From Streptosporangium sp. NBC_01495 (GTDB lineage Bacteria > Actinomycetota > Actinomycetes > Streptosporangiales > Streptosporangiaceae): DNA of 64,000 nucleotides. Made by a program: the position numbers and the translations under genes. The notes beneath the pieces were generated by a model that made no database searches, had not been told where the DNA came from, and saw only the letters and a program-made list of their open reading frames with translations. Where the stretch lies: NCBI RefSeq assembly GCF_036250735.1, contig NZ_CP109430.1:1612001-1676000 (forward strand). Direction: 5' to 3'. Of this stretch, positions 42,432-51,045 are shown one piece after another; position 1 is the first letter of the stretch, and each line of letters begins with the position of its first letter.

Positions 42432-43982
42432 ATGAGGTGGCACCCCAGGCGCGGGACGATCGGCGTGAGCTCACTTGTCGCGGCGGGGGTGGTGGCGACG
42501 GCCGCGCTGGTGGCGAGTCGCGCCGGGGCTCCGGACGTGGCCGCCTACGTCCCCCTGCCCGGCCTGCTCGCCCTGGTGGCCGCGGTGCTCGCGGGGGTGG
42601 GGGCCGGGCTGACCCTGGCGCGCCCTCGGCGGGACGACCGCGCGGCACTGCGCGTCCTGTCCTGGTGGTGGGTCCTCGCCGGTGTCGTACTCATCGTCGT
42701 GTCCATGTGGAGCGCCACGGCCGTCCTGCTGTTCCTCGCGGACACGGCGCCGGACGCGTCCAAGCGCGTCGAGATGCGCCTGGACGCGGTGAAGACCGGC
42801 TTGACCGTGGGCGCCGGGGCCGTGGGACTGGTGGCGCTCCTCCTGGGTGTGCGCCGGCAGTGGCTCGGGGAGCGTACGCAGGCCTACCAGGAGTACGACG
42901 CCGGCGAGCGGCGCGTGACCGAGCTCTACACCAAGGCGACCGACCAGCTCGGGCACGACAAGGCCGCCGTGCGCCTGGCCGGCCTGCACGCCCTGGAACG
43001 CGTCGCGCAGGACAATCCCGAACACCGCCAGACGATCGTCGACGTGATCTGCGCCTATCTCCGCATGCCTCCCGTCCCCGCCGCGCCGGAAGAGGGGGAA
43101 TCCACCGGTCAGGAGAAGGCCGTCGACCCGCAGGAACTCCAGGTGCGCGCCACGGCGCAGGGAATCCTCAGGAACCACCTGCGCTGGAGCAGGTCAGAGC
43201 CGGTCCGGCCCGTCACGTTCTGGCCGGACATCGACCTCGACCTCACGGGCGCGTGGCTCGTGAAGCCGGCGTTCGTCGACTGCCGGATGCGGGAGGCCCG
43301 GTTCGGTGGAGTCAGGTTCGAGGGGTTCGCCCGCTTCGACAGGGCCATCTTCGAGGGCGTGGCGGTGTTCGGGGGAACCGTCTTCACCGGCAGGGCCGCC
43401 TGGGGGGAGGCCAACTACAAGGCGGGCTTCGAGGGGGCCGTGTTCAGGGGCGACGTCATGTTCCGGGAGGCCGTGTTCGCCCTCCGGGCGGATTTCCGGG
43501 AGGTCACGTTCGAGCGGACGGTGCTCTTCAGCCGGGCCGTCTTCAAGGACCGGGCCCTTTTCCGCACGACCACCTTCGCGGGGGACGTGCTCTTCGGCGA
43601 CGCCGTGTTCGAGAACGAGGCCGTCTTCCGCCAGGCCGCCTTCGAGGGAGGGACGTCCTTCGCCGAGGCCGTCTTCACGACCGCGCCCGCCTTCTGGGAG
43701 GCGACGGTACGGGAGGCTCCCGGCGTCCGGCGGTCCTGGCCCACCGGCTGGCGCGAGGCCACCCGCGATGACAGCCCCGGCACCACGCGTCTCGTCCGCG
43801 ACGACGATTCCGGTGCGGCGAGTCTCGTCCGTGATAACGGTTCCGGTGCGGCGCGTCCCGTTCGGGAGGACTCCCGGCCCGGCGAACCCGCCGGCACCCG
43901 GACCGGCGACGGCGGTCCGGGTGCCGGCCGGGCCCAGGCCGATGACCAGGACGCCGGACGTGCCCGGGGTGCCGGTTCGTGA
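42432..43982 (+). CDS. Pentapeptide-repeat membrane protein
   Basis: A 516-residue protein. Four membrane helices lie in residues 10-142. A cytosolic linker with the signature RRVTELYTKATDQLGHDKAA and VRLAGLHALERVAQDNPEHR recurs in many actinobacterial pentapeptide proteins. About 27 A(F/R)xxx repeats run from 280 to 420 (FEGVAVFGGTVFTGRAAW and so on), expected to form a right-handed quadrilateral beta helix. The C-terminal 90 residues are low complexity with repeats around VRDDDSGAA. AAGGAGGA precedes the ATG. Role unknown; such helices often act as binding scaffolds. Confidence 0.88.
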   Translation: MRWHPRRGTIGVSSLVAAGVVATAALVASRAGAPDVAAYVPLPGLLALVAAVLAGVGAGLTLARPRRDDRAALRVLSWWWVLAGVVLIVVSMWSATAVLLFLADTAPDASKRVEMRLDAVKTGLTVGAGAVGLVALLLGVRRQWLGERTQAYQEYDAGERRVTELYTKATDQLGHDKAAVRLAGLHALERVAQDNPEHRQTIVDVICAYLRMPPVPAAPEEGESTGQEKAVDPQELQVRATAQGILRNHLRWSRSEPVRPVTFWPDIDLDLTGAWLVKPAFVDCRMREARFGGVRFEGFARFDRAIFEGVAVFGGTVFTGRAAWGEANYKAGFEGAVFRGDVMFREAVFALRADFREVTFERTVLFSRAVFKDRALFRTTTFAGDVLFGDAVFENEAVFRQAAFEGGTSFAEAVFTTAPAFWEATVREAPGVRRSWPTGWREATRDDSPGTTRLVRDDDSGAASLVRDNGSGAARPVREDSRPGEPAGTRTGDGGPGAGRAQADDQDAGRARGAGS

Positions 43983-44156
43983 GAGCGTCTCCCACCCGGT
44001 AGGGCGCCGCGCTCTCACCGGCACCGGCCGGGTGGTGTCTCGCCGCATGTCGTACGGCCGGGGAAGGTCCCTACCCGTTCGTCACGCGCCCTAAGCTTGC
44101 GGGATGACCCGTGAATCGCTTCTTTCCGGATGCCCCGTCCGCTATGTGGGGTGGCG

Positions 44157-45017
44157 ATGACCTGGGTCGGGATATCCATCGCCCTGGTCGGCGCGTTGGG
44201 TTACGCCCTGGGTGCCGCGCTCCAGCAGTTCGAGGCGGTCTCCGAGGGCGCCTCGCTGAAGCTGATGAAGCGGCCCCGCTGGTGGCTCGGCGGCGTCATC
44301 GGTTTCACCGGGGCGTCCCTGCACGCCGTCGCCCTCAGCTTCGCGCCGCTGATCGCGGTGCAGCCGATCAGCGTGGCGACGCTGGTGTTCGCGGTACCGC
44401 TGGCGGCGATGCTGCACGGCAGGCGCCCGCACAGGGGAGAGATCATCGGTTCGGCCGCGGTGGCCGTCGGACTGCTCGGCCTGTTGCTGCTGGTCCCCGC
44501 GCACCCCGTGAGACCTCACATGACGAACCAGGAGGCGCTGGGCTTCCTCGGCTGCGTCGGGCTAATCGTGCTGGTGACCCATCTGCTGGGACGGAAGATG
44601 ACCGGCTCGGCCCACGCGCTGGTGCTGTCGGTCGCCGCGGGGGCCGTGACGGCCAGTGTCTCCACCTTCGTCCGGGTGGTGGGCGGCAACTTCGACGGTG
44701 ACCTGAGCGCGCTGCTCAACTGGTTCACGTTCGCCATTCCCGTGCTGCTCGTCTGCGCGGTCGTGCTGCTGCAGAAGACCTACGAGGTGGGTTACTTCGG
44801 CATCTCCTACGCCGCCGTCCAGATCGTCGACCCGATCACCTCCATCCTCGCGGGGGCTCTCCTGCTCGACGAGGCGGTGCCCAGCGGCTGGCTGAACGTG
44901 ATCCCCGCCCTCTTCGCCGCCGCGCTGCTCGTCTGGGGGACGATCACCCTGGGACGGCTCTCCCCGGACCAGGGGGTTCCCGCCCCGATGCGCGAGAAGG
45001 CGAGCGTCGCGCCGTAG
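44157..45017 (+). CDS. DMT-superfamily transporter
   Basis: A 286-residue protein with nine or so membrane helices, EamA/NIPA-like (WVGISIALVGALGYALGAAL, APLIAVQPISVATLVFAVPL, VQIVDPITSILAGALLLDEA). The two half repeats typical of drug/metabolite transporters are visible by the paired PxxxxxxA-type helix ends. Start 44157 lies after GTGGGG. It converges on the FAD monooxygenase gene, with 24 bp between stops. Substrate unknown. Confidence 0.88.
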   Translation: MTWVGISIALVGALGYALGAALQQFEAVSEGASLKLMKRPRWWLGGVIGFTGASLHAVALSFAPLIAVQPISVATLVFAVPLAAMLHGRRPHRGEIIGSAAVAVGLLGLLLLVPAHPVRPHMTNQEALGFLGCVGLIVLVTHLLGRKMTGSAHALVLSVAAGAVTASVSTFVRVVGGNFDGDLSALLNWFTFAIPVLLVCAVVLLQKTYEVGYFGISYAAVQIVDPITSILAGALLLDEAVPSGWLNVIPALFAAALLVWGTITLGRLSPDQGVPAPMREKASVAP

Positions 45018-45041
45018 GCGTATCCGCACTGCGGGAGACGA

Positions 45042-46259
45042 TCACGCGGAGGGGGGTGTCCAGCGGAGCACCTCGTCTATCGGGCCGTGCACGCGAGAGG
45101 GGGCGAGCCGCCAGCTGAGCGTCACCATCGCGTCGCGCAGCCGCACGGCCAGCGGGTCGCGCATCCGGGTGACGCGGCAGATCGTGGCGGACCGGGCCAC
45201 GATCCTGGACGTACGCTCCAGCCGCGCGGCGGTGTACCCGGCCAGCCCGCCGCTCCCGCCGGTCGTCCCGCCGCTTCCGCCCGATGATACGGCGCCTCCG
45301 CCGTCCGCTCCGGTGCCGCCGGTGAACCTTCCGCCGTCGCCGACCACGTGGGCCAGCACCACCGCGTCCTCGATCGCTTGGCAGGCGCCCTGACCCAGGT
45401 TGGGGGTCATGGCGTGCGCGGCGTCGCCCAGTATGGCGACCCTGCCCCGGTGCATAGCGGGCAGCGGGGTGGCGAGGTGGTAGACGTCGTTCCTCAGGAC
45501 CTTTTCCGGTGAGGCCGCGGCGAGCAGCTCCGGGATCGGGGAGTGCCAGTCCCCGAACAGCCGTCGCAGCTCGGCCAGCTGGTCCCCGCCACCGCCGCCC
45601 GCCGGGACGGTGTCGGTGGCGTAGCAGTAGGACGTGCCCCCGGCCAGTGGCATGACGCCGAAGACCCTGCCGCGCCCCCAGCTCTCGTACGCCTGGCCCG
45701 GGACGCCCTCGGCGGGGATGAGCACCCGCCAGCTGGTGACTCCCGCGTAGCGGGGGCCGGGGTGGCCGGGGAACAGCGCCGACCTGATGGGGGAGTGAAT
45801 GCCGTCGGCCGCCACCACCAGGTCCGCCTCCACCCGCCCGTCGGGGAGGGTCACCAGGCCGCTCTCCGCGTCGACCTCCGAGACCTCGGTGTTCAGCCGG
45901 ACCGTGCCGGGTACGAGGCGGGCGGAGAGCACGTCGACCAGGTCGGCGCGGCGCAGCAGCACCACGGAGTCGCCGCCGTTGCGCGCCGAGGCGGCCTCCA
46001 CGCTGGTCCTCACCAGCCATCTGCCGTCGGAGCGCCGGATGCCGCCCGAGCCCTGGAGGGCCGACAGCTCGCGGATCTCGTCACCGGCTCCGAGCGTGTC
46101 GAGCGCCCTGAGCGCGTTGGCGGCGACGGCGATTCCCGAGCCGACCGGTTCCAGGGACGCCGCCCTTTCGAACACCGTCACCTCCCAGCCCCGCCGCTGC
46201 AACGCCACCGCCGCCGCCAGCCCGCCGATGCCCGCTCCGATGACCGCCGCACGTGCCAT
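45042..46259 (-). CDS. FAD-dependent monooxygenase (aromatic-hydroxylase type)
   Basis: A 405-residue group A flavoprotein monooxygenase. The FAD/NADPH motifs are AAVIGAGIGGLAAAVALQRR at the start, VVAADGIHSPIRS near 165 and AILGDAAHAMTPNLGQGACQ near 290. It hydroxylates an aromatic or similar substrate using NAD(P)H and O2. A Gly/Ser/Thr-rich loop of about 30 residues after residue 325 is a local expansion. AAGGAGAAGG precedes the ATG. A TetR gene is divergent, with three operator copies between them, so substrate-inducible expression is likely. Confidence 0.92.
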   Translation of the reverse strand: MARAAVIGAGIGGLAAAVALQRRGWEVTVFERAASLEPVGSGIAVAANALRALDTLGAGDEIRELSALQGSGGIRRSDGRWLVRTSVEAASARNGGDSVVLLRRADLVDVLSARLVPGTVRLNTEVSEVDAESGLVTLPDGRVEADLVVAADGIHSPIRSALFPGHPGPRYAGVTSWRVLIPAEGVPGQAYESWGRGRVFGVMPLAGGTSYCYATDTVPAGGGGGDQLAELRRLFGDWHSPIPELLAAASPEKVLRNDVYHLATPLPAMHRGRVAILGDAAHAMTPNLGQGACQAIEDAVVLAHVVGDGGRFTGGTGADGGGAVSSGGSGGTTGGSGGLAGYTAARLERTSRIVARSATICRVTRMRDPLAVRLRDAMVTLSWRLAPSRVHGPIDEVLRWTPPSA

Positions 46260-46271
46260 GACCTTCTCCTT

Positions 46272-46324
46272 CACTACGGATGTAGTGGACACTACTACGC
46301 CTGTAGTTGAACTACAAATGTAGT
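46272..46324. promoter_or_regulatory. Three TetR operators between monooxygenase and regulator
   Basis: Three palindromes of the form ACTAC-N4-GTAGT: 46273-46286 (within CACTACGGATGTAGTG), 46294-46307 (spacer GCCT) and 46311-46324 (spacer AAAT). Centres are 21 and 17 bp apart, filling the short divergent promoter region. Confidence 0.85.
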
Positions 46325-46332
46325 ATCGGAGG

Positions 46333-46911
46333 GTGAAGTCCCAACGCGCGGAGCTCGTCGCCGATGCCGCCATCGCCCTGCTGGTGGATCGGGGAATGCG
46401 TGGCCTGACCCATCGGGCCGTGGACGAGGCGGCGGGACTGCCGCCGGGGTCGACCTCCAACCTGGCCCGCACCCGGTCCGCGCTCCTGGAGCTGACCCTC
46501 GCCCGGCTCGCCCAGCTGGAGTCCGACGCGTTCTCGCTGCTCCTCGGCCCCCCGGGGCCGGACGCGGTCGAAGCGCTCGCCGAGATGACGGCCCAGGCGC
46601 TCTGGACGCAGCTGACCGTCGGCCGCCGCTGGACGGTCGCCCGCTACGAGCTGGCCCTTGAGGCCACCCGCCGCCCCGAGCTGCGCAAGATCTACGACAG
46701 GACCGGTGAGCGCTTCCGTGAGCCCGCAGTCGCGATCCTCTCCGCCGTGGGGTCGTCCGATCCGGTACGGCACGGACGCCAGATCATCGCCTTCAGCGAG
46801 GGGGTGATGTTCGACGCCGTCATCGGCGCCGGAGCGGAACCGACCCTGGACGACCTCCGCCTGGGGGTCAGGGAGCTCCTGCGCGGCATGCTCGGCCACG
46901 AGGCCCTATAG
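46333..46911 (+). CDS. TetR-family regulator of the monooxygenase
   Basis: A 192-residue regulator. The helix-turn-helix is LVDRGMRGLTHRAVDEAAGL then PPGSTSNLARTRSALLELTL, a variant in which the recognition helix carries GSTSNLARTR, seen in TetR regulators of flavin monooxygenases. The GTG start directly abuts GGAGG and lies 9 bp after the last operator, so the mRNA may be nearly leaderless. It probably represses itself and the divergent oxygenase. Confidence 0.9.
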   Translation: MKSQRAELVADAAIALLVDRGMRGLTHRAVDEAAGLPPGSTSNLARTRSALLELTLARLAQLESDAFSLLLGPPGPDAVEALAEMTAQALWTQLTVGRRWTVARYELALEATRRPELRKIYDRTGERFREPAVAILSAVGSSDPVRHGRQIIAFSEGVMFDAVIGAGAEPTLDDLRLGVRELLRGMLGHEAL

Positions 46912-47065
46912 GCCGTGGGCCGTGGGCCGTGGGGGTTCGCGGGCTCCGGGTTCGGAGGGTTCGGAGAGGTCGGAGAGGTCGGCGGGCCGGTTCGGCGGTT
47001 CAGGCGGCGCGAGGATTCAGCGGGTGACGGTTCGGGCAACGTGGCGGCCCGGCGGGGAAGACTGC

Positions 47066-47653
47066 TCAGCGGGACAGGCCGGTGAGGCGGGCGCGGTGGG
47101 CGGGCCACTCGTCGTCGAGGATGCTGAAATAGGCGGTGTCGCGCCAGGTGCCGTCGGCACGGCGGCGCTGGCGGCGCAGGGTGCCCTCGGGAACGCCGCC
47201 GACGCGCATGATCGCGTTCTGTGAGCGGACGTTCAGGTTGTCGGTCTTGAGCTGGACCCGGTTCACGCCCAGCTTGTCGAAGGCGTGGTCGATCAGCAGG
47301 ACCTTGCACTCGGTGTTCACCGCGGAGCGCCACACGGACCTGCCGTACCAGGTCCAGCCGATCTCGATGCTGTCGGCGTACCCCGGGGTGTCGATGTAGG
47401 TGGTCCAGCCGACCGCGCGGCCGGTCTCCCTCAGGATCACCGCGAACGGCACGTGGTCCGGCGTCTCGACCAGCCGTACCGCGATCTCCGCCAGCTCGGC
47501 CTCGGTGCGCGGGGTCGGGGCGGGCATCCAGCGCCACACCTCGTCGTCGCCGCCACCGGCCAGGAACAGGTCGGGGACGTGGCCATCGGTCAGCGGCTCC
47601 AGCCGTACGGTCTCGCCTTCGAGGGTGACGGGAGCGGGCATCTTCGCGGTCAT
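47066..47653 (-). CDS. GNAT-family N-acetyltransferase (RimJ/RimL type)
   Basis: A 195-residue acetyltransferase. It opens VTLEGETVRLEPLTDGHVPD, and the acetyl-CoA-binding region contains IDHAFDKLGVNRVQLKTDNL and NVRSQNAIMRVGGVPEGTLR. Family members acetylate ribosomal proteins, amines or antibiotics. The start at 47653 is the earliest that keeps the canonical N-terminus; further upstream the frame is not protein-like. The 154 bp downstream holds only GGGCCGT simple repeats. Confidence 0.9.
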   Translation of the reverse strand: MTAKMPAPVTLEGETVRLEPLTDGHVPDLFLAGGGDDEVWRWMPAPTPRTEAELAEIAVRLVETPDHVPFAVILRETGRAVGWTTYIDTPGYADSIEIGWTWYGRSVWRSAVNTECKVLLIDHAFDKLGVNRVQLKTDNLNVRSQNAIMRVGGVPEGTLRRQRRRADGTWRDTAYFSILDDEWPAHRARLTGLSR

Positions 47654-47697
47654 GGGGATGACCCTAGAACCCGCGGTGGACCTGTTCGAAGGTCCAC

Positions 47698-48327
47698 TCA
47701 GGGAGTGTTCCCGGGAACCACTCGGCGGTCGAACTGCCCGAGCCTGCGCCCCGCCGCGGAATCCTCGATCAGCTGCGTGAGACGCTTCTCCCTCGTCTCG
47801 GGCCGCTTCGCGGTGGTCACCCAGTGCAGCGCGGTTCTGCGGTAGCCGGGCGGCCGGCCCTGGAACCACTCCCACGCCGCCGTCTCCGCCCGGAAGCGGC
47901 GCTCCTGCTCCTCCTCCAGCGCGGACTCCCCGGCCTGCTCATGGGAGTAGATCACCGAGTTGTCCTCGGTCCGCTGCTCGAAGGCGAGCAGGCCCGCGGG
48001 GCGCATGAGGCCGCGCTCGGTCAGCTCGGCGACCTTGGCGATGTTGACCGCGCTCCACGTGCTGCGCGCCTTGCGCGGTGTGAAGCGGACGCTGTAGCTC
48101 TCGGCGTCGACGGTTCTGCGGACGCCGTCGATCCAGCCGAAGCACAGGGCCTGCTCGACGGACTCGGGCCAGGTGATGCTGGGGCGGCCGGTGCCTTTCT
48201 TGAAGAACCCCACCAGCAGCTCCGTCCCGGTCTCGTGATGCGCCTCCAGCCAGGTGCGGAACTCCTCTGGGGTGGCGAAGAAGACGGGGTCCATGGCGTT
48301 CAGCATAGGGGGCGTGTCGACAGTCAT
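47698..48327 (-). CDS. YdeI/OmpD-associated family protein
   Basis: A 209-residue protein of the bacteriocin-protection YdeI/OmpD-associated family: VFFATPEEFRTWLEAHHETG, then LLVGFFKKGTGRPSITWPES, ALCFGWIDGVRRTVDAESYS and FTPRKARSTWSAVN. Function is poorly defined. Cytosolic. Its start codon touches the putative TetR operator at 48328, so it may be co-regulated with the divergent acyl-CoA dehydrogenase operon. Internal ATGs at codons 8 and 12 are alternative starts. Confidence 0.88.
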   Translation of the reverse strand: MTVDTPPMLNAMDPVFFATPEEFRTWLEAHHETGTELLVGFFKKGTGRPSITWPESVEQALCFGWIDGVRRTVDAESYSVRFTPRKARSTWSAVNIAKVAELTERGLMRPAGLLAFEQRTEDNSVIYSHEQAGESALEEEQERRFRAETAAWEWFQGRPPGYRRTALHWVTTAKRPETREKRLTQLIEDSAAGRRLGQFDRRVVPGNTP

Positions 48328-48341
48328 ACCGTCCGGTCGGT
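48328..48341. promoter_or_regulatory. Putative TetR operator of the acyl-CoA dehydrogenase operon
   Basis: ACCGTCCGGTCGGT matches the perfect palindrome ACCGACTGGTCGGT at 52821 in 12 of 14 positions. It lies 29 bp before the first dehydrogenase start, in the divergent promoter. Confidence 0.65.
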
Positions 48342-48370
48342 ACCCTCACGGGAGACCGTGAGGAGGGCCC

Positions 48371-49573
48371 ATGGATTTCGCGTTCGACACCGAGACCGAG
48401 GAGCTGCGGGGACGGCTGCTCGGCTTCATGGACGAGTGTGTGTACCCGGTGGAGGAGGCTTTCGAGGCCCAGGCCGCCCAAAGCGGGTGGGCCACCCCTC
48501 CGCTGATGGAGGATCTCAAGCAGGAGGCGCGCAGGCGAGGCCTGTGGAACCTGTTCCTGCCGGGTGAGCACGGCGCGGGCCTGACCAACCTGCGTTACGC
48601 GCCGCTGGCCGAGATCATGGGCCGCTCGCCGAGGATCGCCCCGACCGCGACCAACTGCGCCGCCCCCGACACCGGGAACATGGAGGTCCTCTCCATGTTC
48701 GGCAGCGAGTGGCAGCGCAAGGAGTGGCTGGAGCCGCTGCTGCGCGGCGAGATCCGGTCGGCGTTCGCGATGACCGAGCCCGACACCGCGTCCTCCGACG
48801 CCACGAACATCGCGCTGTCGATCGTCAGGGATGGCTCCGAGTACGTCGTCAACGGCCGCAAGTGGTTCGCCTCCGGCGCGATGAACCCCAACTGCAGGAT
48901 CTTCATCGTGATGGGCAAGACCGACCCCGAGGCGTCCTCGCACCGGCAGCAGTCGATGATCCTGATGCCGCGCGACACACCCGGCATGCACGTCAAGCGT
49001 GGAATGCACGTCTTCGGCTACTCCGACTCCGACCACGGCGGGCACGCCGAGATCGTGTTCGAGGACGCCAGGGTGCCGGTCGACAACCTGATCGGCGAGG
49101 AGGGCGGCGGCTTCGCGATCGCCCAGGCCCGCCTCGGGCCCGGCCGCATCCACCACTGCATGCGGCTGATCGGGATGGCCGAGCGGGCCGTCGAGATGAT
49201 GTGCGTCCGCACCCTGTCGCGCAACGCGTTCGGCAAGCCGATCGCCCAGCAGGGTGTCGTCCAGGACTGGATCGCCGAGTCGCGGGTGAGGATCGAGCAG
49301 CTCCGCCTGCTCGTGCTGAAGACCGCCTGGCTGATGGACACCGTAGGCAACCGGGGCGCCCACGCCGAGATCCAGGCCATCAAGATCGCAACACCGCGCG
49401 ATGTGGAGTGGATCCTGGACAAGGCCATCCAGGCCCACGGTGCCGGAGGCGTCAGCCAGGACTTCCCGCTGGCCGGTCTGTGGGCGGGAGCGCGCTCGCT
49501 GAGGCTGGCCGACGGGCCCGACGAGGTCCACAAGCGCTCCCTGGCCTATCGGGAACTCAAGAAACACATGTGA
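48371..49573 (+). CDS. Acyl-CoA dehydrogenase, ACAD10/11-like
   Basis: A 400-residue FAD enzyme that introduces the alpha-beta double bond in acyl-CoA. The motif AFAMTEPDTASSDATNI and the C-terminal ADGPDEVHKRSLAYRELKKH are typical of the ACAD10/ACAD11-like branch active on long or branched chains. AGGAGGG precedes the ATG. First gene of a three-dehydrogenase operon on this strand. Confidence 0.92.
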   Translation: MDFAFDTETEELRGRLLGFMDECVYPVEEAFEAQAAQSGWATPPLMEDLKQEARRRGLWNLFLPGEHGAGLTNLRYAPLAEIMGRSPRIAPTATNCAAPDTGNMEVLSMFGSEWQRKEWLEPLLRGEIRSAFAMTEPDTASSDATNIALSIVRDGSEYVVNGRKWFASGAMNPNCRIFIVMGKTDPEASSHRQQSMILMPRDTPGMHVKRGMHVFGYSDSDHGGHAEIVFEDARVPVDNLIGEEGGGFAIAQARLGPGRIHHCMRLIGMAERAVEMMCVRTLSRNAFGKPIAQQGVVQDWIAESRVRIEQLRLLVLKTAWLMDTVGNRGAHAEIQAIKIATPRDVEWILDKAIQAHGAGGVSQDFPLAGLWAGARSLRLADGPDEVHKRSLAYRELKKHM

Positions 49574-49699
49574 CCCGGCGTCGCCCTCGTCATCCCGCAC
49601 ACCCGGGGCGGCGGGCGGTGCCGAGACGTCCCGGAGGCGCGGGGCACGAACCGAAGAGGGTCGGCGAGGGTCCATGGAGATTCGACGAAGGGAGCGTTC

Positions 49700-50875
49700 G
49701 TGGCGCTGGACGAGAAGGCGGTCAGGGAGCGTGCTGCCGCGTTCCTGGCGGGGCACGACCCCGCCGGGGACCGGCTGGAGTTCCTGCGGGCCAGGTTCGA
49801 CGCCGGGCTGGCCTGGGTGCACTTCCCCGAGGGGCTCGGCGGGCTCGGAGCCGCGCGTGAGCTGCAGAATGTCGTGGAGCGCGAGCTGGAGGGGACACCG
49901 CAGCTCGACCTCGGGGTGCAGACGATCGGGCTGGGGATGGCGGCGCCCACGATCCTGACCTTCGGCACCGACGAGCAGCGGAAGCGGTTCCTGCGCCCGC
50001 TGTGGACGGGCGAGGAGATCTGGTGCCAGCTCTTCAGCGAGCCCGGTGCCGGTTCCGACCTGGCCACGCTCGGCACCCGCGCGGTGCGGGACGGCGACGA
50101 GTGGGTGGTGGACGGGCAGAAGGTGTGGACCTCCGGCGCCCACCACTCCCGGTGGGCGATCCTGGTCGCCAGGACCGACGCGGACGTGCCCAAGCACCGG
50201 GGGCTCACGTACTTCGTGTGCGACATGCACGCTCCCGGGGTCGAGGTCAGACCGCTGCGGCAGATCACCGGCGAGGCCGAGTTCAACGAGGTCTTCCTCA
50301 CCGGCGTACGGCTCGGTGACGACCTGCGGCTGGGAGAGGTCGGCGACGGCTGGCGGGTCGCGCAGACCACGCTCATGAACGAGCGGGTCGCCATCGGCGG
50401 CGCGCCGGTCCGGCGGGGCGGCGGCGTGGTCGGCCTGGTCACCGAGACCTGGCGCTCCCGGCCCGAGTTGCGCACCCACGACCTGCACCAGCGGTTGCTG
50501 CGCCTGTGGGTGGAGGCGGAGGTGACCCGCCTGGCCGGTACGCGCCTGCGCGAGCAGCTCTCCGCCGGGCAGCCCGGACCCGAGGGCTCCGGCATGAAGC
50601 TCGCCTTCGCCGACCTCAACCAGGCCCTGTCGGGGCTGGACGTGGAGCTGCGCGGTGAGGACGGCCTGGTCTACGACGACTGGACCTTCCGCCGTTCCGA
50701 CACCGTCGACTTCTTCGGCCGGGGACCCGGATACCGCTACCTCCGCGCGAAGGGCAACTCCATCGAGGGCGGCACCTCGGAGATCCTGCGCAACATCATC
50801 GCCGAGCGCGTGCTCGGCCTCCCCTCGGAACCCCGCGTCGACAAGGACGTGCCCTGGAAGGACCTCCCCCGATGA
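49700..50875 (+). CDS. Acyl-CoA dehydrogenase (FadE-type)
   Basis: A 391-residue acyl-CoA dehydrogenase. FAD-site motif LFSEPGAGSDLATLGTRAVR, then WVVDGQKVWTSGAHHSRWAI, and the C-terminal IEGGTSEILRNIIAERVLGL. Together with the third, shorter dehydrogenase it resembles the paired FadE subunits that form alpha2beta2 enzymes in mycobacterial steroid side-chain degradation, so the two may be one heteromer. The stop overlaps the first unit of the 87-bp duplication. Confidence 0.92.
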   Translation: MALDEKAVRERAAAFLAGHDPAGDRLEFLRARFDAGLAWVHFPEGLGGLGAARELQNVVERELEGTPQLDLGVQTIGLGMAAPTILTFGTDEQRKRFLRPLWTGEEIWCQLFSEPGAGSDLATLGTRAVRDGDEWVVDGQKVWTSGAHHSRWAILVARTDADVPKHRGLTYFVCDMHAPGVEVRPLRQITGEAEFNEVFLTGVRLGDDLRLGEVGDGWRVAQTTLMNERVAIGGAPVRRGGGVVGLVTETWRSRPELRTHDLHQRLLRLWVEAEVTRLAGTRLREQLSAGQPGPEGSGMKLAFADLNQALSGLDVELRGEDGLVYDDWTFRRSDTVDFFGRGPGYRYLRAKGNSIEGGTSEILRNIIAERVLGLPSEPRVDKDVPWKDLPR

Positions 50876-51044
50876 CCGGAGTGAGCCCGACGTAGTGAGT
50901 GGAGTGGGTCGTGAGGGACGAGCGGGCCGCGTAGTGAATGAGGAGTGGTGAGCGACCGATGACCGGAGTGAATCCGACGTAGTGAGTGGAGTGGGTCGTG
51001 AGGGACGAGCGGGCCGCGTAGTGAATGAGGAGTGGTGAGCGACC
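50871..51044 (+). repeat. 87-bp tandem duplication with duplicated ribosome site
   Basis: Units 50871-50957 and 50958-51044 differ at very few positions and are followed at 51045 by the same GATGAC as each unit start. Each unit holds a GGAG and the ATG context of the next gene, so two 7-residue frames (MTGVSPT from 50872, MTGVNPT from 50959) precede the true start. Confidence 0.93.
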
Positions 51045-51045
51045 G

